A stretch of DNA of 64,000 nucleotides from Phytopseudomonas flavescens (GCF_900100535.1 NZ_FNDG01000012.1:62001-126000), one strand, 5' to 3'. Positions 1-20,518 are shown, counted from the stretch's first letter. Notes: generated from the sequence alone by a model not told the origin. Numbers and translations: made by a program.

Positions 1-3000
1 CAGGCGGTCGGGTTCGAGGAGGGAACGCGGCTGCAGCAATAATGCTTGGTTCCAGTGCTGGCGTTGGGGTATGTCTTGGGCGAAGAACGCGCATTGAGTC
101 GGTGTCAGCAATTGCTCGCCCTGTACAAGGCCCTGCTCGCAGGCAACGCCCGACTGCTCGCGTGCTACCGCTGCCAGGGCCTGCAGATTCTGCTGCTGGA
201 AGAGGTCGCGCGGGGTCAGCCGCAGGCCGGCTTGGCGGGCTTGGCTCACCACTTGGATGGAGATGATCGAGTCACCACCCAGTTCGAAGAAATTGTCCTG
301 GCGCCCTACCTGCTCGACGCCCAGAACCGCCTGCCAGATCCGCGCCAGGAGGATTTCCCGCTCCCCGCTCGGCGCCTCGAACTCGCGCCGGCTGGAGATC
401 GCCTGGGGCGCCGGCAGGGCCTTGCGCTCCAGCTTGCCATTGGCGCTCAGCGGCATGCGCTCGAGCAGGACATACTGCGTCGGCACCATGTAGTCCGGCA
501 GACCGGCCAGCAGGTATGCCTTCAGAGCCTCGTGCCAGGATGCCTGCCGGTCGTCGCGCAGCCGCTCGGCACAAGCCGGCACCAGGTAGGCCACCAGTTG
601 CTTGCCGCCATGACCATCCACGGCCAGCACGACCGCTTCCTGGACATCCACGTGCTCCTGCAGCCGTGCCTCGATCTCGCCCAGTTCGATACGCAATCCA
701 CGAATCTTCACTTGGTGGTCGATGCGCCCGCAGTATTCGATGACACCATCGCTGCGGTAGCGTGCCAGATCTCCGGTACGGTACAGGCGCTGGCCGCTGG
801 CGAAGGGGTCGATAACAAAACGCTCTGCCGTCAGCGCCGGACGCCGGTGATAACCACGCGCCAGCCCAGCACCACCGAGATAGAGTTCGCCGACCGCGCC
901 GTTCGGCAGCGGCTGCAGCTCAGCATCGAGGACATGGCAGCGCAGGTTGGCGATGGGTCGACCGATGGGAACTGCGTCGCGTCCTTCTTCCAGGCAACGC
1001 CAGTGGGTCACGTCAATGGCTGCCTCGGTAGGTCCGTACAGGTTGTACAGGGCGGCTCGGGGTAACCGCCCCAAGGTCTGGCGCTGCAGTTCGACCGGTA
1101 GCGCCTCGCCACTGCACAGGATGCGGGTCAGTGAGTGGCAGTCGGCCGCTTCCTGCGCGGCGATGAAGGCCTGCAGCATCGAGGGCACGAAATGCACGGT
1201 GGTCACGCCCTGCTCGACGATCAGCGCGGCAAGCCGCTGCGGATCGCGGTGCTCGCCAGGAGCGGCGAGTACCAGCGTAGCGCCCTGCATCAGCGGCCAG
1301 AAGAATTCCCAGACCGACACGTCGAAGCTGAACGGGGTCTTCTGCAGTACCCTGTCGTCGGCCCCCAGCGCATAGGCCTCCTGCATCCACGCCAAGCGGT
1401 TGTACAGCGCCAGGTGAAGGTTGCCGGCTCCCTTGGGCCGCCCGGTGGAACCGGAGGTGTAGATCACGTAGGCCAGGTTCTCCCCAGCGACGCTGCATTG
1501 CGGATTCGCGTCGGATTCCTCGGCCAGCCAGTCTTGCGCATCGCTCAGACACAGCGACTGCACGCCCGGCGCGAGCGGCAGGGCAGCCTGCAGATGGGGC
1601 TGGGTCAGCAGCAGTTCGATGCCACTGTCCTCGATCATGTAGGCCAGCCGTTCTTCGGGATAGTCCGGGTCCAGCGGCACGTAAGCGCCACCGGCCTTGA
1701 GGATCGCCAACAGGCCGACGACCATTTCCAGGGAACGCTCGCAGGCGATACCCACCAGGCTCTCCGCGCCGACGCCGCGCTTGCGCAGGTGATGGGCCAG
1801 GCGGTTGACACGCTGGTTGAGCGCTGCATAGGTCATGCAGCGGGAGCCGAATACCAGGGCGGTAGCCGCGCCGTTCTCCGCGGCCCGCGCCTCGATATGC
1901 TGCTGCACGCAAGGCGGCCCCGGATAATCGACGGCAGTGGCGTTTAGCCCCTGCACGAGGGCCTGATGCTCGTCACGGTCGAGTAGCGGCAGCTCGGCCA
2001 GGCTGGCTCGGGGATCGGCCAGCAGACCGGCCAGCAGATTGCACCAGTGCCGTGCCAGCCGTTCGATGCGTGGCGCGTCGAACAGGTCGCTGGCGTAGGT
2101 CAGGCTGGCCAGCAGCCGCTCGCCATCCTCCTGGGTGTCCAGCTGCAGGTCGAACTGGGTGGTTCGCCCACTCCATTCCAGGCGTTGCACCTGCAATCCC
2201 GGCAACACGTTCTCAAGATCTCCGGGCAGGGCCTGCTGGTGGTTGTACATCACCTGAAACAACGGGTTGTGGCTCAGGCTGCGCTCCCCTCCCAGGGCCT
2301 GAACCAGGCGCTCGAACGGCAGTTCCTGATGTTCCTGGGCGCTCAGTACGGCATCTGCGGTATCCTGCAGCAGGCGCTCGAACGGCAGACGTCCGTCCAG
2401 TTCGGCGCGCAGTACCAGGGTATTGACGAAGAACCCGATCAGGCCGCGAGTTTCCGCACGGTTGCGATTGCCTACCGGCACCCCGATACGCAGGTCGCGC
2501 TGACCAGTGTAGCGGTGCAGCAAGGCCTGGAAACTGGCTAGCAGCAGCACGAACAGGGTTACTCCCTGCTGCCGCGCCAGGGCCTTCAGCCCATTGGCGA
2601 TATCCGCCGCCAGGACGAAGTCGAAACGTGCACCGCGCTGGCTCGGTTGCGGCGCCCGCGGTCGATCGCAGGGAAGCTCCAGCAGGGGCTGCTGCTCACC
2701 GAGCTGCGCCATCCACCACTGCAACTGACGCTGTAGTTCGCCGGCCTCCATCCAGCGCCGTTGCCACAACGCGTAATCGACATACTGAATCGGCAGAGCC
2801 GGCAATTGCAGCTCGCGGCCCTGGCAGTGGCTCGTGTAGAGCAGAGAAAACTCTTCCACCAGAACACCCATGGACCAGCCATCGGCGACGATGTGGTGCA
2901 GGGTCAGTACCAGCACGTGGTCGTCTTCATCCAGCTGCAACAAGCCGACCCGCAACAGCGGTCCACCGGCCAGATCGAAGGGCCGGCGGATGTCTTCGTC

Positions 3001-3440
3001 GACCAGCCCCAAGGCTGCGTCCAAACGCGTCCCCTGCGGATAGCAACGCAGATCATGGCGAGCCAGCGATACCTCGACAGTGTCCCGCACCTGCTGGCGA
3101 ACCTGGCCGTCGACCTCGACGAAACAGGTTCGCAGGCTGTCATGGCGCGCTACCACGGCGTCGAGGCTGTATTGCAGGGCTGCCACGTTCAGCCGGCCAC
3201 GCAGGCGCAGGGCGGTGGGGATGTTATAGGCCGAACCCTGCGGATCGAGCTGCCAGAGGAACCACTGACGCTGCTGAGCATAAGAAAGCGCCTGTACTTC
3301 ACCTGCAGTGACATTCGGCGGAATCGGCAATTGGCCGAAGCTGACGCCCTGCTCACGCATACGTTGGAGAAACTCGCGGCGCTGCTCAGCGGCCAGACCG
3401 GCGAAGCGGTTGGCGATACGCCAGGCGGTATTGTTTTCCA

Positions 3441-3441
<1 letters not shown>
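1..3441 (-). CDS. Pyoverdine peptide-chain NRPS, 5' part (C-A[Ser]-T-E..., truncated by window edge)
   Basis: Non-ribosomal peptide synthetase extending the pyoverdine peptide in the cytoplasm. The visible 1147 residues contain a condensation domain (HHIVADGWS near residue 185), an adenylation domain ([11 protein letters not shown] near 664), a carrier site (LGGDS near 1055) and the first part of an epimerization domain. Reading the binding pocket against EntF numbering gives D-V-W-H-L-S-L-I-D, the serine code. LGGDS plus the following LTPTQ start predicts conversion to D-Ser. The ATG at 3441 overlaps the TGA of the upstream NRPS by one base (TGATG), so translation is probably coupled and this enzyme acts next in the assembly line. 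The condensation domain looks LCL-type, as expected after an L-Thr donor. Later modules and the thioesterase lie outside the window. Confidence 0.93.
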
Positions 3442-14486
<11,045 letters not shown>

Positions 14487-14530
14487 GTCGGGCGTCTTCC
14501 TGGCAATCTAGCGATGACTATGAAGCTCAA

Positions 14531-14554
14531 ACGAATCCTCGCAGCGGCGATTTA
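14531..14554 (-). promoter_or_regulatory. Iron-starvation (PvdS) box for the NRPS operon
   Basis: On the minus strand the sequence reads GGCTAAAT-N16-CGT, an exact match to the TAAAT-N16-CGT pattern recognised by the sigma factor PvdS. It lies 45 bases upstream of the NRPS ATG at 14486, the right distance for a promoter with a short leader. Confidence 0.8.
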
Positions 14555-14608
14555 GCCAACCACAACGGCCAGCGCAGCCGCTCCCGCGAACCCGACGAAC
14601 GCCATCGC

Positions 14609-14632
14609 TAAAGAATTGCGCAGCCACCTCGT
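14609..14632 (+). promoter_or_regulatory. Near-consensus iron-starvation box facing the HAD-UbiA operon
   Basis: The plus strand reads GCTAAAG-N16-CGT: one mismatch (TAAAG for TAAAT) with the correct 16-base spacing. It ends 58 bases before the GTG start of the HAD-UbiA gene and points toward it, divergent from the NRPS box 54 bases away. It could place the arabinose-type operon under PvdS control. With one mismatch and a post-hoc search, chance cannot be excluded. Confidence 0.45.
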
Positions 14633-14690
14633 TCATGGAGAACGGCCGTCGAGCGTGACGGCCGGATGCCCTTCTCACGAGGACAGGAAT

Positions 14691-16115
14691 GTGGCCGAAC
14701 TCCCGCTGGTAATCGACTTGGACGGAACCCTGCTCCGCGCCGACATGCTGCACGAGGCGAGCCTGCGCTTCGCCAAGCGCAGCCCGTGGCGCGTGGCGTC
14801 GCTGTTCGGCTGGCTGGCCCGTGGCAAGGCGTACCTGAAGGAGCAACTGGCACGGCAGACGCCGTTCGAGGTGGAGCACCTGCCCTACAACCCGCAGGTC
14901 ATCGAGCTGATCGCCCAGCACCGCTCGCGCGGTACCCCGGTGGTGCTGGCGACCGCCACGCACCGGCTGCTCGCGGAAAAGATCGCCGCCCACCTGCAGG
15001 TCTTCGACCGGGTATTCGCCACCGAGCACGACTGCAACCTCGGCGCCAAGGCCAAGCGTGACCTGCTGGTGCGCGAGTATGGCGAGAAAGGCTTCGACTA
15101 CGCTGGCAATGCCCATGCCGACCTGTTCGTCTGGGCGTCGGCCAACCGGGCCTACGTGGTGCAGCCGCACTCGGGCGTGGAGCGCCGGGCCAGGGCCTTG
15201 GGCAACGTCGCGCGGGTGTTCAGGAGCGACGACAGCCCGCTGAAGAACTGGCTCAAGGCCTTGCGCCTGCATCAATGGCTGAAGAACCTGCTGCTGTTCG
15301 TGCCGCTGTTCGCCGCCCACCTGGCCGACGACCCAAAGCAGTTGACGCAGGTGGTGGTCGCCTTCTTCCTGTTCGGCCTGTGCGCTTCGAGCGTGTACAT
15401 CCTCAACGATCTGCTGGACATCGACGACGATCGCCGCCACCCGCGCAAGTGCACGCGCCCCTTCGCCGCCGGCAAGCTCTCCATACAGGCGGGCCTGCTG
15501 GTGTTTCCCGTGCTGCTGGCGGCCGCCTTCGTCGGCGCCTGGCTGCTGTTGCCGCCGCTGTTCGGCGTGGCGATGCTCGCCTACTACCTGCTGACCCTGG
15601 CCTACTCCCTGGGACTTAAGCGGGTCATGGCGGTGGACGTCATCACCCTGGGCCTGCTCTACACTTTGCGAATCATCGCTGGCGCCTTCGCCCTGGGCCT
15701 GCAGCCGACCTTCTGGATGCTCGCCTTCTCCCTGTTCATCTTCCTCAGCCTGGCGTTGATCAAGCGCTACGCCGAACTGCGCGAGGCGCGGGAGCTGGGC
15801 AAGACCGGCCAGGCCTCCGGCAGGGGTTATTTCCCCGCGGACCTGGAGATGATCTCGTCGATCGGCACCACCTCCGGCTACCTCTCGGTGCTGGTGCTGG
15901 CGCTGTACATCCAGGAGATTTCCCACACCGCACTGTACCGCTACCCGGTGATCATCTGGCTGGCCTGTCCGCTGCTGCTGTTCTGGGTCAGCCGCACCTG
16001 GTTCCTCACCCATCGCGGGCTGATGCACGACGACCCGGTGGTATTCGCCGCCAAGGACCGCATCAGCCTGATCACCGGCGCACTGTTCGCGCTGGTCTTC
16101 TGGCTCGCCGCATGA
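14691..16115 (+). CDS. HAD phosphatase-UbiA prenyltransferase fusion (DPPR synthase-like)
   Basis: 474 residues. The N-terminal ~200 residues are a HAD-superfamily phosphatase (VIDLDGTLL near residue 8). The C-terminal part is a multi-pass UbiA prenyltransferase with RLHQWLKN and the metal/diphosphate motif NDLLDIDDDRRHPRK. That motif form (NDxxDxxxDxxHPxK) is typical of decaprenyl-phosphate 5-phosphoribosyltransferases, which join PRPP to a polyprenyl phosphate. The HAD part would remove the 5-phosphate, so one protein would make polyprenyl-phospho-ribose at the inner membrane. GTG at 14691 is preferred because AGGACAGGA lies just upstream; an in-frame TTG at 14616 has no such site. The stop overlaps the next gene (ATGA). 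The family is confident; the substrate is inferred from the operon. Confidence 0.87.
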   Translation: MAELPLVIDLDGTLLRADMLHEASLRFAKRSPWRVASLFGWLARGKAYLKEQLARQTPFEVEHLPYNPQVIELIAQHRSRGTPVVLATATHRLLAEKIAAHLQVFDRVFATEHDCNLGAKAKRDLLVREYGEKGFDYAGNAHADLFVWASANRAYVVQPHSGVERRARALGNVARVFRSDDSPLKNWLKALRLHQWLKNLLLFVPLFAAHLADDPKQLTQVVVAFFLFGLCASSVYILNDLLDIDDDRRHPRKCTRPFAAGKLSIQAGLLVFPVLLAAAFVGAWLLLPPLFGVAMLAYYLLTLAYSLGLKRVMAVDVITLGLLYTLRIIAGAFALGLQPTFWMLAFSLFIFLSLALIKRYAELREARELGKTGQASGRGYFPADLEMISSIGTTSGYLSVLVLALYIQEISHTALYRYPVIIWLACPLLLFWVSRTWFLTHRGLMHDDPVVFAAKDRISLITGALFALVFWLAA

Positions 16116-17425
16116 AGCCCCTCGGTTCCTGGGGGCGCTATCCCTACTTTGCGCAACAGCCGCTGCCCTGCCACTGGCGCCAGCAGGTCATCGAACAGGG
16201 GCTGGCATGGCGCGATTGCCCGGCGGCCGGCCTGCCCTACGGCAATGGCCGCAGTTATGGCGACAGTTGCCTGGCCAGCAGCGACCAGGTGCTGTACATG
16301 CGCCCGCTGGCGCGTTTCGTCGCCGCCGACTGGCAACAGGGCCTGGTCACGGTGGAGGCCGGCATGACCCTCGGCGAACTGCTCCAGCAAAGCATCGCCA
16401 GGGGCTGGTTCCTGCCGGTCACGCCGGGCACCCGCCTGGCCACCGTGGGCGGTGCCATCGCCAACGACGTGCACGGCAAGAACCATCACGTGCAGGGCAC
16501 CTTTGGCCGCCACGTCGAAGCCCTCGAGCTGGTTCGCAGCGAGTTGGGCCTGCTGCGCTGCAGCCCGGCGGAAAACGCCGAGCTGTTCAACGCCACGGTG
16601 GGTGGGCTGGGGCTGACAGGCATCATCCTCACCGCGACCCTGCGCCTGCGGCGGATCGCTTCCAGCAAGATCCGCCTGCAACAGGTCCGTTTCGCCAACC
16701 TGCGGGAATACTTCGCCATCAGCCGCGAGCTGGATGCCCGCCACGAATACAACGTCGCCTGGGTGGACTGCCTGGCGCCGCGGGCCCAGCTCGGGCGAGG
16801 CGTATTTCTCGCCGGCGACCACCATGACCGGGCACCGTGCAAGCCGCGGCCGGTCACCGCCCTGCGGATTCCCGTGACGCCCCCGGTGCCGTTGTTCAAC
16901 AGCCTGACACTCAAGGCGCTGAACGGCCTGTACTTCCACAGCAAGGGCACGCGGCCGGAGCGCCTGCAGGACTACGATGCGTTCTTCTACCCCCTGGATC
17001 GCCTGCTCGACTGGAACCGCATCTATGGCCCGCGTGGCTTCCAGCAGTACCAGTGCGTGATTCCCCAGGCGATTGCCGAGGACGCCATGGGCGCCCTGCT
17101 GGCGACCATCCAGCGTCACCGCGAGGGCTCCTTCCTCGCGGTCCTGAAGAACTGTGGAGACCTGCCCTCGCCGGGGCTGCTGTCCTTTCCGTTGCCCGGC
17201 GTGTCGCTGGCCCTGGATTTCCCCCAGCGCGGGGAAGGCACCCACAGGCTGCTGCGCCAGCTCGACCAGATCGTGCGCGAGGCCGGCGGTCGGCTCTACC
17301 CGGCCAAGGATGCGCACATGCACGGCGACGACTTCAGGCTCGCCTACCCGTCCTGGGAGCGCCTGGAGCGCCTGCGCGACCCGGCCCTGCTTTCCCGATT
17401 CTGGCAACGAGTGACCCAACAATGA
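16112..17425 (+). CDS. FAD-dependent oxidase, DprE1-like (polyprenyl-phosphoribose 2'-oxidation)
   Basis: 437 residues with a VAO-type FAD fold. Visible motifs are GNGRSYGDSCL near residue 50 and ATVGGAIANDVHGKNHH near 110-126. The DVHGKNHH stretch is characteristic of DprE1 homologues, in which a neighbouring residue lines the flavin. In mycobacteria DprE1 oxidises decaprenyl-phospho-ribose at C2', the first half of the epimerisation to arabinose. The gene overlaps both neighbours by ATGA, making it the middle of a translationally coupled triplet with the lipid-linked ribose synthase and the reductase. The protein has no export signal. The mycobacterial Cys that reacts with benzothiazinones was not assessed. 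Family and pathway step are likely; actual substrate is inferred. Confidence 0.86.
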   Translation: MKPLGSWGRYPYFAQQPLPCHWRQQVIEQGLAWRDCPAAGLPYGNGRSYGDSCLASSDQVLYMRPLARFVAADWQQGLVTVEAGMTLGELLQQSIARGWFLPVTPGTRLATVGGAIANDVHGKNHHVQGTFGRHVEALELVRSELGLLRCSPAENAELFNATVGGLGLTGIILTATLRLRRIASSKIRLQQVRFANLREYFAISRELDARHEYNVAWVDCLAPRAQLGRGVFLAGDHHDRAPCKPRPVTALRIPVTPPVPLFNSLTLKALNGLYFHSKGTRPERLQDYDAFFYPLDRLLDWNRIYGPRGFQQYQCVIPQAIAEDAMGALLATIQRHREGSFLAVLKNCGDLPSPGLLSFPLPGVSLALDFPQRGEGTHRLLRQLDQIVREAGGRLYPAKDAHMHGDDFRLAYPSWERLERLRDPALLSRFWQRVTQQ

Positions 17426-18162
17426 GCACGATCCTGATCATCGGTGGTACCTCCGCCATCGCCACCGCTTGCGCCCGCCTGTGGGCCGAACAGCACGGCC
17501 GTTTCATGCTGGTCGGGCGCAACGACGAAAAACTCCAGCAGACCGCCGCCGACCTGCGGGCCCGCGGTGCCGACGAGGTGCACACCCAGGTGCTGGACCT
17601 CGACGACCTCGCTGGCCACGCCCCCATGCTGGAGCGCACCCGGCAGCTCCTGCCGCGCATCGACATCGCCCTGGTCGCCCATGGCAGCCTGCCCGACCAG
17701 GACGCTTGCGAACGGGACCCGGAGCAAGCCGTGCGTGCCTTCGCCAGCAATGGCCTCAACGTGATCGCCTTGCTCACCCGCCTGGGCAACCTGATGGAGG
17801 CCCAGGGCAGCGGCAGCCTCGCGGTGATCGCCTCGGTGGCCGCCGAGCGTGGCAGGCCCAGCAACTACCTGTATGGCAGCGCCAAGGCGGCGGTCAGCGT
17901 GTTCTGCAGCGGCCTGCGCGCGCGCCTGTACAAGTCGGGCGTGCACCTGCTGACGGTCAAGCCCGGCTTCGTCGACACCCCCATGACCCAGGGCCTGGCG
18001 CTGCCGGGACCACTGCTCGCGCAACCGGAACGGGTGGCCCGGGATATTCTCGCGGCGCTGCGCAAACGGCGCTCGACGCTGTATACCCCCTGGTTCTGGG
18101 CGCCGATCATGCTGGTCATCCGGCTGATCCCCGAATTCATCTTCAAGCGGCTCTCGCTGTGA
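17422..18162 (+). CDS. Short-chain dehydrogenase, DprE2-like (keto-ribose to arabinose reductase)
   Basis: 246-residue SDR. It starts MSTILIIGGTSAIA with the cofactor-binding glycine region at residues 8-14, has the NAG-like VAHGSLP near 93, and the catalytic Ser and YGSAK (Tyr-x3-Lys) near 140-157. The C-terminus is hydrophobic (FWAPIMLVIRLIPEFIFKRL), suggesting membrane contact as in DprE2 homologues. The ATG at 17422 overlaps the previous stop (ATGA). The same frame stays open far upstream, but that part is antisense-like shadow within the oxidase gene. Together with the oxidase it would complete the C2' epimerisation of polyprenyl-phospho-ribose to -arabinose. Order, coupling and motifs support this; no biochemical specificity can be read from sequence. 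Confidence 0.85.
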   Translation: MSTILIIGGTSAIATACARLWAEQHGRFMLVGRNDEKLQQTAADLRARGADEVHTQVLDLDDLAGHAPMLERTRQLLPRIDIALVAHGSLPDQDACERDPEQAVRAFASNGLNVIALLTRLGNLMEAQGSGSLAVIASVAAERGRPSNYLYGSAKAAVSVFCSGLRARLYKSGVHLLTVKPGFVDTPMTQGLALPGPLLAQPERVARDILAALRKRRSTLYTPWFWAPIMLVIRLIPEFIFKRLSL

Positions 18163-18175
18163 AGCGGCCTTCCTG

Positions 18176-19150
18176 ATGGACAACAGAGCGGCAAACGCTG
18201 AGAACCGCAGCTGGGCCTACCGCGCGGCGATCTACTCGACCCTGGTCTCGGTGCTGGGCTACCTGGCCTTTTCCCTGTGGGGCGGCTGGCAGGAGGTCGG
18301 TGCGGCCCTGGCCAGGGTCGGTCTGGCCGGCCTGGCCTTCGCCCTGGGCATGTCGCTGCTCAACTACCTGCTGCGCTTCCTGCGCTGGCAGTGCTACCTG
18401 GTGGCGCTGGGCCACGCCCTGGCCTGGCGCCCCAGCCTGCGCATCTACCTGGCCGGCTTCGCCCTCTCGGCGACCCCCGGCAAGATCGGCGAAACCCTGC
18501 GCAGCGGGCTGCTCAAGCACCATGGCGTCCCCTATAGCAGGAGCCTGGCAGCGCTGCTCAGCGAACGCCTGTCCGACCTGCTGACCATCACCGGCCTGGC
18601 GGCCATCGGCCTCGGCCATTACCCACAGACGCGCCCGATGGCCATGGCCGGGCTGGTGATCATCCTCGTCACGCTATTCCTGCTAGCCCAGCACCGCCTG
18701 CTGCAGCGTGCGTTACGGTGGTTCGAAGGCCGCCGCGGACGCCTGGTGGCCCTGGCGCAACAGGCCTTTGCCCTGCTGCTCGATGCCCGCCGCTGTCATA
18801 CGCCGCTGCTGCTGGCCGGTGGATCGCTGCTGAGCCTGGCCGGCTGGGGCGCGGAGGCCCTGGCCTTCCATTTCCTGCTGCAGTGGCTCGGCGCCGAGGT
18901 GTCGCTGGCGTTCTCCCTGTTCGTGTATGCCGCCTCCACCCTGGCCGGCGCGCTCAGCTTCATGCCGGGCGGCCTGGGCGGCACCGAGGCGGTGATGGTC
19001 GCGCTGCTGGTGAGCAGTGGCGTGGCCCAGCCCGACGCCATCGCCGTGACCCTGGTGATCCGCCTGGCGACGCTGTGGTTCGCGGTGGGCATCGGTGCGA
19101 TCGCCCTGGGCCGCTCGCAACCTGCCGGGCGATCCCGACCTGTACGGTAA
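18176..19150 (+). CDS. Flippase-like integral membrane protein (LPG-synthase TM/UPF0104 family)
   Basis: 324 residues with about seven or eight hydrophobic segments. It carries the family motifs ATPGKIGE near residue 100 and MPGGLGGTE near 263, which mark the transmembrane domain shared with lysyl-phosphatidylglycerol synthases and archaeal AglD-type proteins. Stand-alone copies often occur with lipid-linked sugar genes and are proposed to flip such lipids; this is not proven. It starts 13 bases after the reductase stop and is the last gene of the operon. A role in moving the polyprenyl-phospho-pentose across the inner membrane is inference from context. No arabinosyltransferase follows it. 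Confidence 0.8.
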   Translation: MDNRAANAENRSWAYRAAIYSTLVSVLGYLAFSLWGGWQEVGAALARVGLAGLAFALGMSLLNYLLRFLRWQCYLVALGHALAWRPSLRIYLAGFALSATPGKIGETLRSGLLKHHGVPYSRSLAALLSERLSDLLTITGLAAIGLGHYPQTRPMAMAGLVIILVTLFLLAQHRLLQRALRWFEGRRGRLVALAQQAFALLLDARRCHTPLLLAGGSLLSLAGWGAEALAFHFLLQWLGAEVSLAFSLFVYAASTLAGALSFMPGGLGGTEAVMVALLVSSGVAQPDAIAVTLVIRLATLWFAVGIGAIALGRSQPAGRSRPVR

Positions 19151-19152
19151 TG

Positions 19153-19248
19153 GCGCAGCCTGGAGCAGCCGCGCAGCGGCGTAATCCGGGTTTCGCTTCG
19201 TCCACTCGCCAGCGCTCGCGGGTTACGCCTGTGGCTGACCCAGGCTAC
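19153..19248. repeat. Interspersed repeat family A, copy 1
   Basis: Begins like AGCCTGGAGCAGCC, continues GGCGTAATCCGGGTTTCGCTTCG and ends GGCTGACCCAGGCTAC, so the ends are inverted repeats of one another. Copies 2 (20519-20556) and 3 (22913-23021) share the same termini and the GTAATCC core. It lies immediately after the flippase-like gene and before the HNH gene. Such hairpin-forming units are common between genes in Pseudomonas. Confidence 0.8.
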
Positions 19249-19363
19249 GGGACGAAGTTTTCAGCCCTTTATCAAACCGTCCGTGGAAATGGCGCGGAAC
19301 CCGAATTATAATTCACCACTATCGTTCAAGATTCTCAAAACATTTAAATATGGACGTTGTAGA

Positions 19364-20380
19364 ATGTTAAGGATTATTCTCGGATTTGTGGTTATTGCAA
19401 TAATCCTTGACACTGGCCACCCGGGTTTACTTCTATCAATTGAGGGTAAGATAGGGCTCTGCTTGGTAGCACTCTCAATATCCGCCTGGGAGATATATTC
19501 CCTCTGGTACTTTCGCAACGAACAGTTCCTTAAGCTAAAGAGCGGAATTAAAGATCACGCCACGGATTGCAACAACCTCAATCGCCACATAGAAGAGTTA
19601 AAAAGAACACGGCTGAACATCAATTCTTACGACTACGGCCTGGGTGATCGTTACGACACTAGTCGATATAATTTCAAACGGAACGAATGGGCCAAAACCA
19701 AGAGAGGTGACAGAATTCACAACTGCTCGGCCTCTGTGTGCAAAGCTGCCAATGACCAACCATTCAAGTATCTCTGCAAATACTTCTACATAGACGTGAA
19801 CGAAGAAACGCTATCTCATCTTGAGAATGCGCTGAACAACTACCTCACCGCGTACCAGGGAAAAGTCCTGCTTGAACAAGAGAGAGACAGGCTCATGCAG
19901 ACCCTCACTGACCCTTTGCCTTCTTTATTTTACAAGCTGAACAAGAGTCGTTTAGCAAAAGAACTCGGACTTGAACCTGTGCGATTGGTTGATATCAATT
20001 TCCAAACCTACAAATTTCAGTATGTTTCCCCGGGTGGCAATAGCTCCTACGAGGTCCCCATTACTCTTGACATGGAAAATCTTGAAAGATTTATAAAGTA
20101 CCTTGGTGACAGGCTTCGTTTCAAGAATAGCGCTAAAGGCCAACGAGCATTGATGACTCCGCAGCTTCGTGAAAAGATTAAGACGAGAGACAAAAACACC
20201 TGCCAGCGATGCGGAATTTCGGTTAGAGATGAGCCAAACCTATTAATTGAAATTGACCATATCATTCCAATCTCCAAGAGAGGAACTACGACCGAGGATA
20301 ACCTGCAAGCTCTATGCTGGCGCTGTAATCGTGCAAAAGGGGCAACCCTTTCTCAAACTATAAATTCGGTTTATGAGTAA
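19364..20380 (+). CDS. Membrane-anchored HNH endonuclease, low GC, possibly acquired
   Basis: 338 residues from the ATG at 19364; GTG 19283 and ATG 19289 are in-frame alternatives but give a polar leader not needed for the fold. The N-terminus has two hydrophobic stretches (residues ~2-25 and ~30-48), followed by a long hydrophilic, partly coiled middle. The C-terminus is an HNH domain: CQRCG, then IEIDHIIPISKRG, NLQALCWRCNRAKG, i.e. two zinc-binding CxxC pairs around the His. Codon and base use are clearly more AT-rich than every neighbour. Family A repeats lie on both sides. Membrane-tethered HNH nucleases are often defence or toxin effectors, but nothing here proves that, and no partner gene is adjacent. 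Confidence 0.83.
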   Translation: MLRIILGFVVIAIILDTGHPGLLLSIEGKIGLCLVALSISAWEIYSLWYFRNEQFLKLKSGIKDHATDCNNLNRHIEELKRTRLNINSYDYGLGDRYDTSRYNFKRNEWAKTKRGDRIHNCSASVCKAANDQPFKYLCKYFYIDVNEETLSHLENALNNYLTAYQGKVLLEQERDRLMQTLTDPLPSLFYKLNKSRLAKELGLEPVRLVDINFQTYKFQYVSPGGNSSYEVPITLDMENLERFIKYLGDRLRFKNSAKGQRALMTPQLREKIKTRDKNTCQRCGISVRDEPNLLIEIDHIIPISKRGTTTEDNLQALCWRCNRAKGATLSQTINSVYE

Positions 20381-20447
20381 ATTTAAGGGCTTAACAAGCC
20401 TTCTCCAAGATGTGGCTCATTGTTGCGCTGAGGAAAATGAATATAGA

Positions 20448-20470
20448 TAAATTAATATTGCAGTCCGCGT
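20448..20470 (+). promoter_or_regulatory. Weak iron-regulated promoter candidate upstream of the SIP gene
   Basis: TAAAT-N15-CGT on the plus strand, one base shorter than the usual 16-base spacing, within an AT-rich stretch (AATATAGATAAATTAATATT) that also resembles a degenerate Fur site. It lies about 170 bases before the ferric reductase start with a family A repeat in between. The AT-richness may simply belong to the acquired HNH segment. Confidence 0.25.
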
Positions 20471-20518
20471 CTCATTTCAAGTCATTAGCGTAATCAAAAC
20501 CATCCAGTCCAATCCCGG

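Noticed and set aside
17422..18162. An in-frame extension of the DprE2-like gene back to 16837
   Set aside because: The added part lies inside the oxidase gene, is Pro/Arg-rich shadow, and the ATG at 17422 gives the canonical SDR start.
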